A stretch of 64,000 nt of DNA, taken from positions 62,001 to 126,000 of the forward strand of contig JAGTJM010000023.1 in assembly GCA_020747015.1 (NCBI GenBank), read 5' to 3'. This document shows, in pieces, positions 41,847 to 53,396 of the stretch. Below the pieces are notes generated by a model. The model saw only the letters and a program-made list of their open reading frames with translations, was not told the DNA's origin and searched no databases. Made by a program: the position numbers and the translations under genes. Source of the DNA: Pyrenochaeta sp. MPI-SDFR-AT-0127 (Eukaryota; Ascomycota; Dothideomycetes; Pleosporales; Cucurbitariaceae). Positions within the stretch are counted from its first letter, which is position 1, and every line of letters begins with the position of its first letter.

Positions 41847-44800
41847 TTAAGGCGGAACAAATGGATTCGTGATGTACCCACCCTGTCCATCAGGCACCCA
41901 ATTATCGTAATATGGACCTTGATTGTTTCGTGTGTTTATCAATCGCGGGATGCCCCGAGTGATGTCGAATTGTGGATTAGCCCCATTTGGTGGGGCTGCT
42001 TGGTATGCTGTTGGTGAGAGGGTTAGCGCGTGTGTGAAGATATGGAAAATGATGGGGTGGGGAAAGGGGAAGGCAGTTTGAGTAGATGGGTAGGTGCTAT
42101 TGGTGCTTCATGATATACGGGCGATTTGAAATAGACGGCTGATGACTGGGTGTAGACATAGCAGAAATAACGTACCTGCAGGCTGGAAGACATAAGACAG
42201 TCCACCATATTGCTGGGCGTCCACAACACCTGTTGACCGCAGCCGCTCACCAAATCGTCTGAGTGCATTTCCAAACGGAAGCTGCGCAGCTGGCGGTGGA
42301 TTGGTGGGATTCGGCGGTGCATATGGGACTGGAGTCTGTAGAGGAGGGGGTCGTGGTCCTGGGTGGATTACATGCGAATTTGGCACGATGCCGTAGCCGA
42401 GATAGAAGAGCTGGCCTGGAGGACATGTTATGAGTGCTGATCGCGTATTTACAGCCCCACGATTGGCACGGTTTGAATCCTGGTTTTCAACGCGAAGCGC
42501 GGTAGGATCACCACCCTGCCAAACCGCGGTCTGGCCATGGAATATGCGGATACTGGGTGTGCCAATGTAGACCTGTTCGCTGTAAGTTTTTGTCGCCCAG
42601 ATGAGATTATTCCAATGCAATAGATTACCTCTCCAGTGTTTCTATCCTGCAGCCACATATTTGGATCAGCCATGTCGAAATGGACGTGGAACATAACCCA
42701 TCGGTCAGTGTTGGGCGTGCCTGAGTCACGGTACCGGGTGAGCCTGTTGGCTGTCTCTTCTGCTTGCGTTGGAGCCACACCCGGGGTTGAACCAACCCAG
42801 TACGCGAGCTCAAGGAACGGTCCTGCGGCATGTCCCTGCGTAGCTCGACCCGTCATGTACTGCCATCGAGCATAGTGCAGGGTCAGGTGACCATCTTCAA
42901 TACTTTGCAGAATAAGACGGGTATTAGGCATTCTTGCGGTCGCGGCTCCATAGAAAGGTGTAACGTGACGGCGATCAACCATTGCACTCTCATTGGCAGA
43001 CGAGGTCTAAGTAAAAGATATCAGTACCATTTTTCATGATCAACGACAAATGTAGTTGGGCTACAAATTCTGCAATACTTACCAGAAGTTCAAGGCCCGA
43101 TACATCTCGCTTGCGGTTTGATTCGATCTCACAGACTAGAGGAGCGGCAGCTTGATACTCTCGCATACCGGCGCCAGCACTCTGCGCATCTAACAGCACG
43201 TCGGTCATCATCGCCGTTGGATCCCAATTAGTGAGCTCGCGTTGTCTGAGCAAGCTTAGGTAGAGCAATCCATCATCAATTACGCTAGCCACCAATGTGT
43301 TCCATGCACTGATGATTGCCGGAGAATTCATGGCGACGATGGGGTTGACAACGAGGGTCGACATCCACTGAACTAAGCGGAGGAAGTTGTTGTTGGCAGA
43401 GCACTCTTGTCGGGTTGTCAATGAGCGCTTGACCACAGGGTCGCCATGGAAATAGTCCAAATGTGGACTTGTGTTTGGACACGTCGGATCCTTCATGTAG
43501 GATTTCAACAGAGCGACAAAATCGGAATACTGGTTCTGTGAAAGCGCAGGACGAATTAATGGATGCCGAATGGTTTGAGGAATCATGAAGGGATCACTTA
43601 CATTGCCAGTCGTCGGGTCTCTGGGCTCCAGCTTCTTCGGCGGCTCACCCTTACAACAATACGCGCCCCAATCGTAACCCCCGCCGTTCGTGCACTCACC
43701 CAAATGTTGCATAGAAAGACGAACAGTATCTTTCGGGCACGAAGTTTCGCACTGTTTGTCTCCTTTGATTCGTCCTGTAGCTTGGGTGTACCATTTGCAG
43801 TCAGTGAATGCCGCTGGTGGCTGAGAACCTTTGCAACAGTAGCTTCGTGCTCCCGTATCGCATGTCGGTTGGCCTCCTGCAGCATTACTAGAGGCGACTA
43901 CAAAGGTCGGATAATCCGAGGGACAGTCCGCGTGGCCTCCAGCTTTCGAGCAGATCGCATCCCCACCCACCCACTTGCACTGCCCGTAGGCATGTGTTGA
44001 ACCGGATTCCGTGCAACATGCGCTCTGATGATACAAATTGCACGCAGTCTCAATCGTTCCAACCTCCACCTAAAAGAATGTGTTAGTACAGAAACGAGTC
44101 CACAGGAAGCATGGTTGTTGTAATACCTCTCCCTCTGAACAGCCAGGCTTGCAAATGCCGCTGTTACGGTGGCCGCGCCATGTACAAGTAGGCAGTGGAG
44201 AGTCTGCGGGACAACACAACTGATGAGGACTGCCGACACCGAGACATTTCGTACCATCAACCATAGTCTGTGAAGTTCCGTCCCTCATGACATTCTTAAA
44301 TCCTGATGGGCAATTCTCTCCACAATTCGTCTGATTTAGCATTAGCATGACAAACTCGTACCATGATTGTAAATTGAGCAACTTACCCATCGGCAAAGAG
44401 GTATCGCTTTTGGTGGTTCTTGCGTCGCGGGCTGCGGCTCGATCTTAGGCGTGTCCGCGACCTCCTTGCCCAAACCTTTGAGCATTGCCCTAGCATTGGT
44501 TCCGTTTTTATCATCGTGGGATACTGCCCAGACCATGACATTGGTTATGCATTGCTTCTTCAGGGAGTCGCCTTTCATTTTCCATGTGTCTGCGTCATCG
44601 AAAGAGACCCACTGAGAACCCCAGTTGATGGCTTTAACAGCCTCTTTTTCCTAAAGTGGTGTCGTTAGTCTTGTGTTCTACACGATCCAGACTCTAGGGT
44701 CTACTCCTGCGTATACACTTACATAGAGCGTAGGCTTCAAGCTATTCTTGCTTATAATGTCCTGGATCTCGGGATTCAACAGCACACCGACAGTTCCTGA

Positions 44801-46304
44801 GCATCTGCCTGCGTTGCCTCCAGAAGCAAATGTGCAACCCGGCGAAGAACAAGAAGGATTGTTGAGCGTAAAACTGCGTCCGTAGAAAGCCATGCCATAC
44901 ACAACTTTCTCTGGGCTGATGTTGTTACGCCAAAGAAGATCAAGCGCCCCATTGATCTCAGTCATGTTCGTATGAGCGTTGACAAACGGCCCCGTCCACT
45001 TATTAGTTAGGTCCCACGCTCCGTGTAAATCGTACAACATGATCTGCCCTCTAGTTAGGAACAATTTTGTGGTAATTACATAACGGTAGTAGGCTTACGT
45101 TGAACCAGTCCACGTGTTTCTCTAAATGGACAATGTCAAAGTGCTGTAAATACCAATAACTACTAGGCAAAGTAAGACTCAAGCCTTTGCCGCCTAAGCT
45201 GGCTTTTAGAGACTCCATCCATGCAGTGAAATTCAAGAAATCGTATTTGTTTCCGCTGCGATCTTCCGCGACCGGGTATTCCCTGGAATTCAACTGTTAG
45301 TCAAGTCACGCATGTTGAGGACAACGCCTTGGATTTCCAGGGTACGGAAAATAACCAATGCGCAGGACTTAGAGCTCACTGAGAATGAGTTAGCTTTTAG
45401 ATCATTGAGATCGTAAGAAAGTACTAACCCAATCGATGTCCACACCGTCGAAACCATATGTGTTCATCATGGAAAGAAGTGATTTTGCAAAGGCCAGTTG
45501 CCGGGGTTTCGACGCCGATAATGTGGAGAAGGTCTTCGCTGTAGGTTGATCGGCGTCACTGAACGTCCAGCCACCGATGGCAATCCAAATCTTGAGATCA
45601 GGTTGGAGAATTTTCAACGCGCCGATGCGCTGCATCAGGTCTTCAGCATCCTTATTGGTGGCTTCAACCTCGAAAGTATTGGGGTTGATCGTTGCGAAAG
45701 CGAAACTTTCACATGCGTCAGTATGTGATACTTGAAGAAGTTTCATTTTGAACAGACTCACTTGATGTGCGTGTAAACCCCGTAAGGGACCTCTTCGGGC
45801 AGAAGGCCGTTGCAAGACCTCTCCGTCAAACTCCAAGATTCATAGTAACCGATGACTTTGTCAATTCCTTTGCTAGAGCTGCAAGACGGCCGGTCGACCT
45901 CTTTGTCGCCACAGAACTCTTTCGTAGTTCCACAGAAGCCAAACCTAGTATTCATGAGCATAATGCGGTTTCAATCGTTTCTTGGTACGCACTTGGAACA
46001 ACAAACATCGAGCGGACACATGTCGTTTGCAGACCATTCCATTCCCCAACCTGGATTGCAGTCTGATTTACGATGGCAATCTCCAACGCAGACATCCGCA
46101 GCGCAGGACTCCGGTCCATACCCACACCATCCACTTTTGCCTTGAAATTGTCAGTACATGGTGTATTCGGTTGGTGAGAGATGATTTACTGCAGCATCCC
46201 AGGGGACATGGATTAGTGGGACTACAATCCTGTGCGAATGATAGAGTTACGAGAAGAAAAGAAACAAGCCATGTAAGGAGCGTGGGAGATGGTCTCGAAA
46301 TCAT
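41847..46304 (-). CDS. Secreted GH18 chitinase with hevein-type chitin-binding region (killer-toxin alpha-subunit-like, subgroup C)
   Basis: Thirteen exons on the minus strand encode 1183 residues: 46304-46190, 46140-45993, 45944-45762, 45705-45430, 45282-45099, 45043-44723, 44650-44387, 44330-44127, 44069-43602, 43535-43083, 43006-42629, 42572-42176 and 42007-41847. A signal peptide (about 1-24) leads to cysteine-rich CBM18/hevein modules (GCCSKSGWCGYGPESC and CCSKFGFCGTTKEFCG). The GH18 barrel follows, with VIGYYESWS, INFAFATINP and the catalytic DGVDIDWE (235-242), complete and therefore probably active. A cysteine-rich middle and a long C-terminal region follow. This is the layout of fungal subgroup C chitinases related to the zymocin alpha subunit, thought to open foreign or own cell walls. 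The glutamate of the active site is reached only if the 45429-45283 intervening sequence is removed in two steps. It is divergent from a LysM gene. Confidence 0.85.
43536..43601 (-). other. Frame-neutral intron in the chitinase gene
   Basis: 66 bases with GTAAGT donor and TTTCACAG acceptor, a multiple of three with no stop codon inside. Retention would insert 22 residues after DPTTGN. I treat it as an intron because of its strong signals. Confidence 0.65.
45283..45429 (-). other. Candidate spliceosomal twin intron (stwintron) in the chitinase gene
   Basis: Reading on the minus strand, the exon ends in the first two bases of a Trp codon. The next base is G45429. An internal intron, 45428-45379, follows: GTTAGT donor, CTAAC branch, CTCAG acceptor, 50 bases. 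Its removal joins G45429 to TGAGCT and so creates a GTGAGC donor. The outer intron then ends at the CCAG at 45283, preceded by a GACTAAC branch. The result is GAT TGG GAA TAC, that is DWEY, the exact continuation of the GH18 motif. No single GT-AG intron in this stretch keeps the frame. Confidence 0.8.
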
Positions 46305-47241
46305 CGTTGTGAAAATTTCTTGGTTTAACTTGAAGTCAAACCAAGGATATTGTCTTAAGTTACAGCTGATGAATGAACGAAAGAATGTAGCAGGTTTTCT
46401 ATTAAGTCTGAATCAGCCTCGCCACGCTAATTCAGCGTATGGCCAGACTCAGAGCTTGAGCCTCCTGCACGAACCGAGTATGAATATCATCCGAATGGGC
46501 CTATGTTACCTTGGTCGGTAGGAAATTTCGGGTATTGTCATGGTCGCGCTGCCGCTCCAAGTCTATCACGTATCGATGATCGAGTGTACTTAACTTGATC
46601 GGTACTACATAGCGGTGAGATTAAAATCGGGCGAGATCTTACTTGACCCAAACACTGTATACAAAAGCTGCATCGAGCGAGTGCCCCGTAATTTGCGGCT
46701 CTTTGTCGGCTTACATTATTATGAGGATGTGGGCTATAGCACGGTCCATCGGCGCACAAGCCACGCACTACGCTGCGTTCATGCACTTCATACAGAATGA
46801 CATGTTAGACTCCCGTGGAAGTGCAATATCGATAGGCAGATTTCCATGTCCCGATGGAACGTGCGAAGGTGTTCTCGCCTATTATTCGAGGATGTCGTTG
46901 CTGCGCCGCAATCTACTTGGGATGCCTAAAGCGGAAAGGGTTCCGTAAAAGGATGCGACGCTCCGTACCTGGAGTAAAATATTTTTCACGGTGTCATTGT
47001 GAGGATACGAGAATGACAGTGTATGCAGTGCACAGACGGATCGGCCAGATGCGACCCTAGTAAGCTTTTACCTTTGGTAAATTGGCAAGTTGGGTTATCG
47101 AAGCTTGGTTGGTAGTCTAATGTAACTTTATGGAAAGTGTAAATTCCAGGCTCTCTTTAGTCAGAGTACACAACACTGCTTTTCGTCAGTGGCACTCTTT
47201 AGAGTTTCCCTCTTGATCCCAGCCGTGGTATTTCATTCATC
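46305..47241. promoter_or_regulatory. Shared divergent promoter, chitinase / LysM protein
   Basis: About 940 bases between the starts of the chitinase and the LysM gene. Only short frames without features occur. Shared regulation of the two genes would have to act from here. Confidence 0.5.
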
Positions 47242-48851
47242 ATGTTGCTGAAATTTCGCCTCATTAGCATCTCGTTAACTACTTCACTTGCGATCGTACA
47301 CGCGCATGAAAGACACGGATATGCTCACTCTGCGAAATTCCATGCTCTTTCGTCACGCGCTGTCTTTGATGGATTCCAAATTGTTGAACCAGGCTCGCTG
47401 GAAGGCCTAGGGCTCGGTGCGACCTGCGAACAAGTATTATACCAGCCACTGAAATGTGACAACTACACTGCCAGATTTTCTACACCGAAATACCGTCGAG
47501 GTCTTGGCGACAAGGCCTTGACAGCTTCGGTGTGCGATTCATCCTGCTCAGGTGCCTTGACAGTTTTCAGTCGACGTGTGAACTCAGCTTGCACAGCCAA
47601 GAAGGAAATCTACCCTGGATATCCGACTGCAGCATTGATTGACACCATCTGGGGAGCTTGGAATGAAACTTGTCTAATGGATGCAAACAAAGCCCAATAC
47701 TGTAATGGTAAGCAAGATTCAACCCAAAACTGGAAAAGTAGTCCAACTAACAGACCCAGACATCATCGAATCTTGGGCCCCAGTTGACGAGCTTGAAGCA
47801 ATGCCAAAAGACAATCTCTGCTCATACTGCTATAAAAGGAAACTAGCGACCATGCAAGCTAATAAATATGGCGTCTACGCACCTGGGGGATACCAAGAAG
47901 CCTACAACTATGTGGTGAAAAGTACAATTACTCAGCTCAATTTAGGCCTTCATAGAAAGCTGACGAAATCAAGCGTGCGCTCTATCTGCCGGTACACCTA
48001 CGCAGCCGAACGATGGGTTCACCGTTCCAGCCCCAAGTGTGCCTTCTTGCGCAGCCGGTCGGTCATACACAGCAGTGAATGGAGATACTTGCGATAGCAT
48101 TGCGAAATCAAAACTGGTATCATCCACTAGTCTCTACGCCCTCAACCCTATGCTTTTGGACTGCTCGAAAGTTCCTGTGGACACCAAACTTTGCCTGCCA
48201 CCATCGTGTGAGAAGGTATATCATATTCTCTTGAAGGAAGGAAGAGGTAACTAACACGTGTTAGCTTTACGAAGTGACGACATCAGACTCTTGCCCCGAC
48301 GTGGCTGTTGAAAATCGCATCTCATGGCAGGATATCGTTCTCTGGAATGACTTGATCGATCCATATTGTTCAAACATCAACCAGACGAATCCCAACTTCG
48401 GGAAGACTATCTGTATCTCTCCACCAGGAGGAACATTCGTCAAGCCACCTGCCAACGAGACCGGTGGCAACATAGGTGGCCCAGGTGGAACCGGCGATGG
48501 ATATTCAGAGTTTCCAGCCGTGTTACCACCTGGTGCAGTTCTAGCGCCTGGTTCAACTACCCGATGCGGAGAATACTATACTGCGAAGACTGGTGATACC
48601 TGTCAAAGCATTTTGGTTGCTGCCAACACACCGGCAGATCTTTTCATCGCAGTCAACCCATCGTTGAGGAACATAGAGTTTTGTACTCAGAGGCTCGCCA
48701 CGGGCCGAACATATTGTATTCATCCTAATTCGGATTGGAACAGAAGTAAGTTAATCATCGATTTTACGAACTCTACGCGTGGACCATTTTGCTGACTATT
48801 CTAGCTGATATAACAACCTCATCACCTACACCTTCTCCAACCCGAGCGTGA
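47242..48851 (+). CDS. Secreted LysM-domain chitin-binding protein (three LysM modules)
   Basis: Exons 47242-47707, 47754-47921, 47974-48215, 48265-48745 and 48805-48851 encode 467 residues; all four introns are 46-59 bases, GT-AG, and each join restores the frame. A signal peptide covers about residues 1-21. Residues about 25-225 form the N-terminal domain common to large LysM proteins of this kind, with paired cysteines and ELCSYC-like NLCSYCYKRKLATMQ. LysM modules follow at about 237-281 (YTAVNGDTCDSIA), 293-345 (EVTTSDSC, LWNDLIDPYCSN) and 393-441 (YYTAKTGDTCQSI). The likely job is binding chitin fragments, to hide them from hosts or to guide or guard against the neighbouring chitinase. 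Divergent to the chitinase gene. Confidence 0.88.
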
Positions 48852-49376
48852 TATTAATGAACTGCCGAGATTCTGTGGATGGAATGGCGGTACACTATAT
48901 TGGCAAACGCGCCGTGAAGATGGTCGTGGAGGAGATTTGACTTCACTTATTTAGTATTGTTCAAGTTGGTAGATCCCAATTTTAGCTCACTTTTTTTATT
49001 CGACAAGGACTTATGCAGTGTGCACAAATTCCAAACGCTACAACATGACGCAATGTTTCATTACCAGAGATATTGTGAAACCTTGCATGTACTTAGATAT
49101 AGTCCAGCCCTGATGACAGGCTTCTTGAACTCCTGGTAGTTCCTAGTCTACGCAGGTATTCTGGGGCTTGATAATTATATTCAATTCACTGAGCAGAGTG
49201 TCAAATGGAGATACATGGGGTTTTTAAGTCCAAAAATTATGAAGCACAACGATTATAAGATAATTCTGTGTATTTCATTCGCGTTGAGTATGTGAGCAGA
49301 AAGAAAACAGGTTGTAGAACTCTTCTGCTATTAGTCTAGAATGACGAAGAAGAACGGGAAATGAGGCGAATGTAGT
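48852..49376. other. Spacer between convergent LysM genes
   Basis: About 525 AT-rich bases between the ends of the two LysM genes. No gene seen. Confidence 0.6.
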
Positions 49377-50336
49377 CTAGACTCCTATGCAGACATAGTT
49401 ATCCGGATAGAGTGTGGCGCAAGTGCTCCCAACAGCCGGGTTCCATTTATAAAAGTCCTCCAATGTGATTCCGTTGGCATTAGCGATAGCCCAGCATCCA
49501 TCGCCGATGATCACCTTGTAAAACTTCCTGCAATTGGAGACCATCCCCGTTTGAATAGGAGTAGGAGTAACAATACCATTACCAGGTTGTGTAGTCATGG
49601 GCTTTGTCGTGGTTGGGGTCGGCTCACAGACATACTCGCCCTTAGAGAGATCGAATCGACATGGCGGAGGCATAACAAAACTCGATGAGAGTGGTCTTGA
49701 TGTGGTAAGGAGAGTGGTCTTGCTGACTGGAAATCCGATGATCGAGACGCAAACGTAATTCTCCGGCCACAAAGATCCACATTGTGTACCGACAGCCGGG
49801 TTCCAGGCGTAAAACTGATCGAGCGTTATGCTGTATTTTTGAGCAATATTGTAGCAGTTGTCGTCTTTTATAACCAGATAGAACTCGTCGCAATTTGAAA
49901 CCATGCCTGACTGTATGGGCTTCGGCGTAGTGAATCCATTTGTAGGAGTTGGTGGATTCGTGGTTTTTGGCAAAGATGTGCTACTTGCGATGGGCGTCGG
50001 GGGAAGGGAGGTCACAGGGAATCCATAATTCTGCTCGATACAGTACGAGTTTCCAGTGACAAGATTACATCCAGGCACGAGAGATGGGTTCTATCGAGGT
50101 CAGGTTCTTATTGGGTTGAGGACTTCATGGTAACTTACATATAAATTGAATTGATCAATTGTAATCCATGAGTCTACGGCGATGGATGCACAAGTTTCTC
50201 CGCCAGCCACGACATACCACGCAGAACAGTCTTGAATAGTATCTGGTGAAGCTGTTGTTGGGGGTTCAACGATGTATGCTGGCACAAGTGATATCAAACC
50301 AGCCAAAATGGCGAATGTTGACACAACTGTAGGCAT
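49377..50336 (-). CDS. Secreted LysM effector-like protein (three LysM modules)
   Basis: Exons 50336-50139 and 50090-49377 encode 303 residues; the 48-base intron (GTAAGT to GATAG) lies inside the first LysM module. Residues 1-20 (MPTVVSTFAILAGLISLVPA) are a signal peptide. LysM modules lie at about 36-90 (WYVVAGGETCASIA), 133-177 (CDEFYLVIKDDNCYNIA) and 253-302 (CRKFYKVIIGDGCWAIA). They are separated by Thr/Pro/Ser-rich linkers likely to be O-glycosylated. The whole protein is little more than LysM modules and linkers, which is the layout of chitin-binding LysM effectors. Modules 2 and 3 are very alike (both preceded by the same PIQ-GMVSNC phrase), which points to internal duplication. Confidence 0.88.
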
Positions 50337-51461
50337 TGTGTAGGCAACGCGTTAGATGGAAAAATAATCGAGAAGGAATAGCAGATGTCTGCCGACACAT
50401 GCCCAGCAGGATGGGAGATATATTGTATAACTTTCTAGGATCTAGGAGGACTTGGGTCAGTCTTACCTGAAGTACAGATTGGAAATAACGGCTTCGTGTT
50501 AGTGATGACCTCCATTTTGCTCTGCTACCTAACTCTGTCTCGGTCATATGCTTCAGTTGCAGGCCTGACCTCTGCTGAAAATGGTAGCGCACTAGGCTTT
50601 TTGAATAGAACCCGGCTTGCGGGACGAGTTAGCCAGGATGAGCCCACGCCATGGCAAGTACCAGTCCGGTGCCATTCACTGGCACCGATTTAATTTCCGG
50701 AGTAAAAATTGGGCGGATCGGTCTCTTGCTTGGTTCCGAGCATGTGGGCGGCACAACTCGCATAGTTTTTCTCGTTCCCAGCCACGGCCATTGCGAAAAA
50801 AACTTCAGTATATTGCAGCACAGTCATAGGTTGCAGGGTCACCCTTTCAGCCTCACCCGCACTTATCTTGGCCCGCTTAAATGATAATAAGAGTCGCCAC
50901 CAAAGGTCTCAAAAGGTACAGCGGGCCGCGGGCAGCGGGTCTACAGCAGCAGCGCTATGCTGAAGAGGAAGCTCGAGGCCCATAAGAAATCGCCCCGTTG
51001 GTACAATACAATAGCGTCGCCGGATTCTTCGTAGGAAGCACGGATATGATGAGTTTATCCAAAATTATGGTTGCAACGGTTTGTGGAGGAATACATGATG
51101 GAACTTGGCAAGGCGTTTTCGTCGATACAGTGGATAGGAAGACAAGCCACGGCGATAATGGCGATGGGAAGGCAGCGTAGGGAGTGCAGGTAGCACCGCT
51201 TAGTCAGCATGTCTAGCCTAACCTTATGTTGCGTGCGCCAAGTCATAGACATGCTCTAACTCGGACAACACCCGCGCGAGCCTTTGATGAGAGCTCAGCG
51301 CGTTCAACTTTTCTTCATTCGCTCTCATACACGACTCACAAGACGTTTTCGTCAGGATTATGGCCTAGTATATTTGCACTGCTTTTGCGTGTCTGCTAGT
51401 CATTCTTAGACTCTCGGTTGCTATCGGCAATTTACGTGGCTTTCATCGAATCGCTTTACAA
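50337..51461. other. Gene-free interval
   Basis: About 1.1 kb with the promoters of the divergent LysM and ankyrin genes. No gene or clear site. Confidence 0.55.
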
Positions 51462-53396
51462 ATGTCTGAAGCAAATCTAGATGTTTCCGAACGAATCGAT
51501 TCCGTGGAGCTGGCGGACACTTCGGGCGTACAGCGGGATCTGCTCTACGAACGTCCATCTGAGGAGCAATGTCCACTGCACGATAGCGACTTACCCATCC
51601 ACAAAGCTGCATACAAAGGAGAGATTCCCTCATTAGTATCCCTCATTCCCACTTGCGAGGATATTGATGCTCGAAACTCTTACCATTGTACGTCACTGCA
51701 TCTTGCGATCCGAGGCAACCATGCAGAGGCTGTTCGTCTGCTCCTATTAGCTGGAGCAAATCCTACGTTAGAAGACACTATAGACTCTGCACTACAACCG
51801 CCTTTTAATGCCGTGGATCTTGCTGCATGGATGGGTGCTCAACATGCTATGGCCGTGTTAATCGATACTGGACTACAGATCCCAGCTAGCGCACTCGAGA
51901 AATCTGCATCGCTGAATTTTGTAGACTGCATGCAAACGATCTTAGAAAAGCTACCCCAGGATGGTTTCTCCGATTGTTCAAGATTGGATGGTGTAAGGTC
52001 AGCTCTGGGTCGAGCGGCTGGTTGCTGGCACCTGGAGGCTGTCGAATTCCTGCTCACGCGTGTGAACGGCTTTCCGGACAGAAATGCTCTTGAAGATCGA
52101 GCTGCCTTGGACCATGCACTTGCTTCCGCCGTTGACCTGGAGTATATTTGCATCGACGAATGCCGCTGGAGAACTACCGCGTATCCCGGACGTTTCCCCA
52201 TCATCATGGAAAAATTGGTCGCAGCTGGTGCTGATGCGAATGCCAAACACCTAGGAACTCAGAGTAGTGCTTTCTGGATAGCTGCCGGAGACGGTTATAT
52301 CACTCGGTTTCTCTTCGAGAATGGGCTGCGTCAAGACAGTCAAACCGAGGGAGGTCACACCCCCCTATTCGGTATCATAAGCGGTCAGAATGACGATATT
52401 AGCCTCCCGGAGGCTTTCATCACCGCTGGAGCAGACGTAAACCACACAGATCGAGCGCTCAGAACGCCGATGCACTACGCTGCGAACCGAGCTCTTGCAG
52501 AGATACTTCACAAGCATGGCGCGAACCTATTTGCAAAAGACAAGTATGGCATGACACCACTCCATATGGCTTGCAAAATTGGACGTCTGGATGCCATTCA
52601 GTTTCTGCTATCGAAGGGCGCGATGGTTGATGAAGCTGCTATGGCCGGATGGACACCGCTTCTCTATAGCACTTGCAATGAAGAGGACGATTTCGAAGGT
52701 TTCCCTTTTCCTCCCAATCCTTACACTGGAACTTCACGCCTAGAAGTCGCAAAGATTCTCCTTGAACAAGGAGCAAATATTCGTGCAGCTACGACTGACG
52801 GACAGACAGTACTGCACGGCGCAGCCCGCTTGAGTGACACCGAGCTTGTTCGTTATTTTGTCGAGCATGGTGCAAATGTACGGGCTGTCAACGCCAATGC
52901 CGAAACAGCCTTGCACAATGCAGCACGCACAGCCAACGTTGAGGCCGTGCGGTATCTCATTGACCAAGGCGCAGATGTCCATGCCGTCACTACGGAAGGC
53001 GAAACAATATTACACGCAGCTTGTTCCAGGGCGAATAGAACAACATTGACCTTCATCTCAAATATCTTAGAAATCATACTCGACAATGGAATTGAAGTCA
53101 ACGCCAAAGATGTCACGGGCTCAACGTCACTACATCTTTTGTATGAACAGTTCTACCGTTACCAGTCATGTAATACGGAGGCTTTTAATCTCTTATTGCG
53201 AAGAGGCGCTGATAGATTGGTCGCGAACAATGATGGCGAGAAAGTGATGGAGCTCATTGAGAAAGATGAGAAATGGGCTTGGGATGACGAAGGATTCCTA
53301 AAGGCGAAGCAAAGTCCATATGAACATACACATCGGCGTGGCGGCAAGGGACGAGGAGGGTGGGGAAGAGGCCGTGGTGGAATGAGAGAAAGTTGA
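51462..53396 (+). CDS. Ankyrin-repeat protein with RGG-like C terminus
   Basis: Single exon, 644 residues. Ankyrin repeats run from about residue 45 to 605. Clear units include SLHLAIRGNHAEAVRLLLLAG, TPLHMACKIGRLDAIQFLLS, TVLHGAARLSDTELVRYFVEHG and TALHNAARTANVEAVRYLIDQ. The stretch about 110-260 is diverged. The last 25 residues are Gly/Arg-rich (RRGGKGRGGWGRGRGG) like an RGG RNA-binding or methylation tail. No NACHT, kinase, membrane or signal sequence is present. It sits beside secreted chitin-related genes, but nothing in the sequence ties it to them. Ankyrin proteins mostly mediate protein contacts; the partner is unknown. Confidence 0.85.
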   Translation: MSEANLDVSERIDSVELADTSGVQRDLLYERPSEEQCPLHDSDLPIHKAAYKGEIPSLVSLIPTCEDIDARNSYHCTSLHLAIRGNHAEAVRLLLLAGANPTLEDTIDSALQPPFNAVDLAAWMGAQHAMAVLIDTGLQIPASALEKSASLNFVDCMQTILEKLPQDGFSDCSRLDGVRSALGRAAGCWHLEAVEFLLTRVNGFPDRNALEDRAALDHALASAVDLEYICIDECRWRTTAYPGRFPIIMEKLVAAGADANAKHLGTQSSAFWIAAGDGYITRFLFENGLRQDSQTEGGHTPLFGIISGQNDDISLPEAFITAGADVNHTDRALRTPMHYAANRALAEILHKHGANLFAKDKYGMTPLHMACKIGRLDAIQFLLSKGAMVDEAAMAGWTPLLYSTCNEEDDFEGFPFPPNPYTGTSRLEVAKILLEQGANIRAATTDGQTVLHGAARLSDTELVRYFVEHGANVRAVNANAETALHNAARTANVEAVRYLIDQGADVHAVTTEGETILHAACSRANRTTLTFISNILEIILDNGIEVNAKDVTGSTSLHLLYEQFYRYQSCNTEAFNLLLRRGADRLVANNDGEKVMELIEKDEKWAWDDEGFLKAKQSPYEHTHRRGGKGRGGWGRGRGGMRES

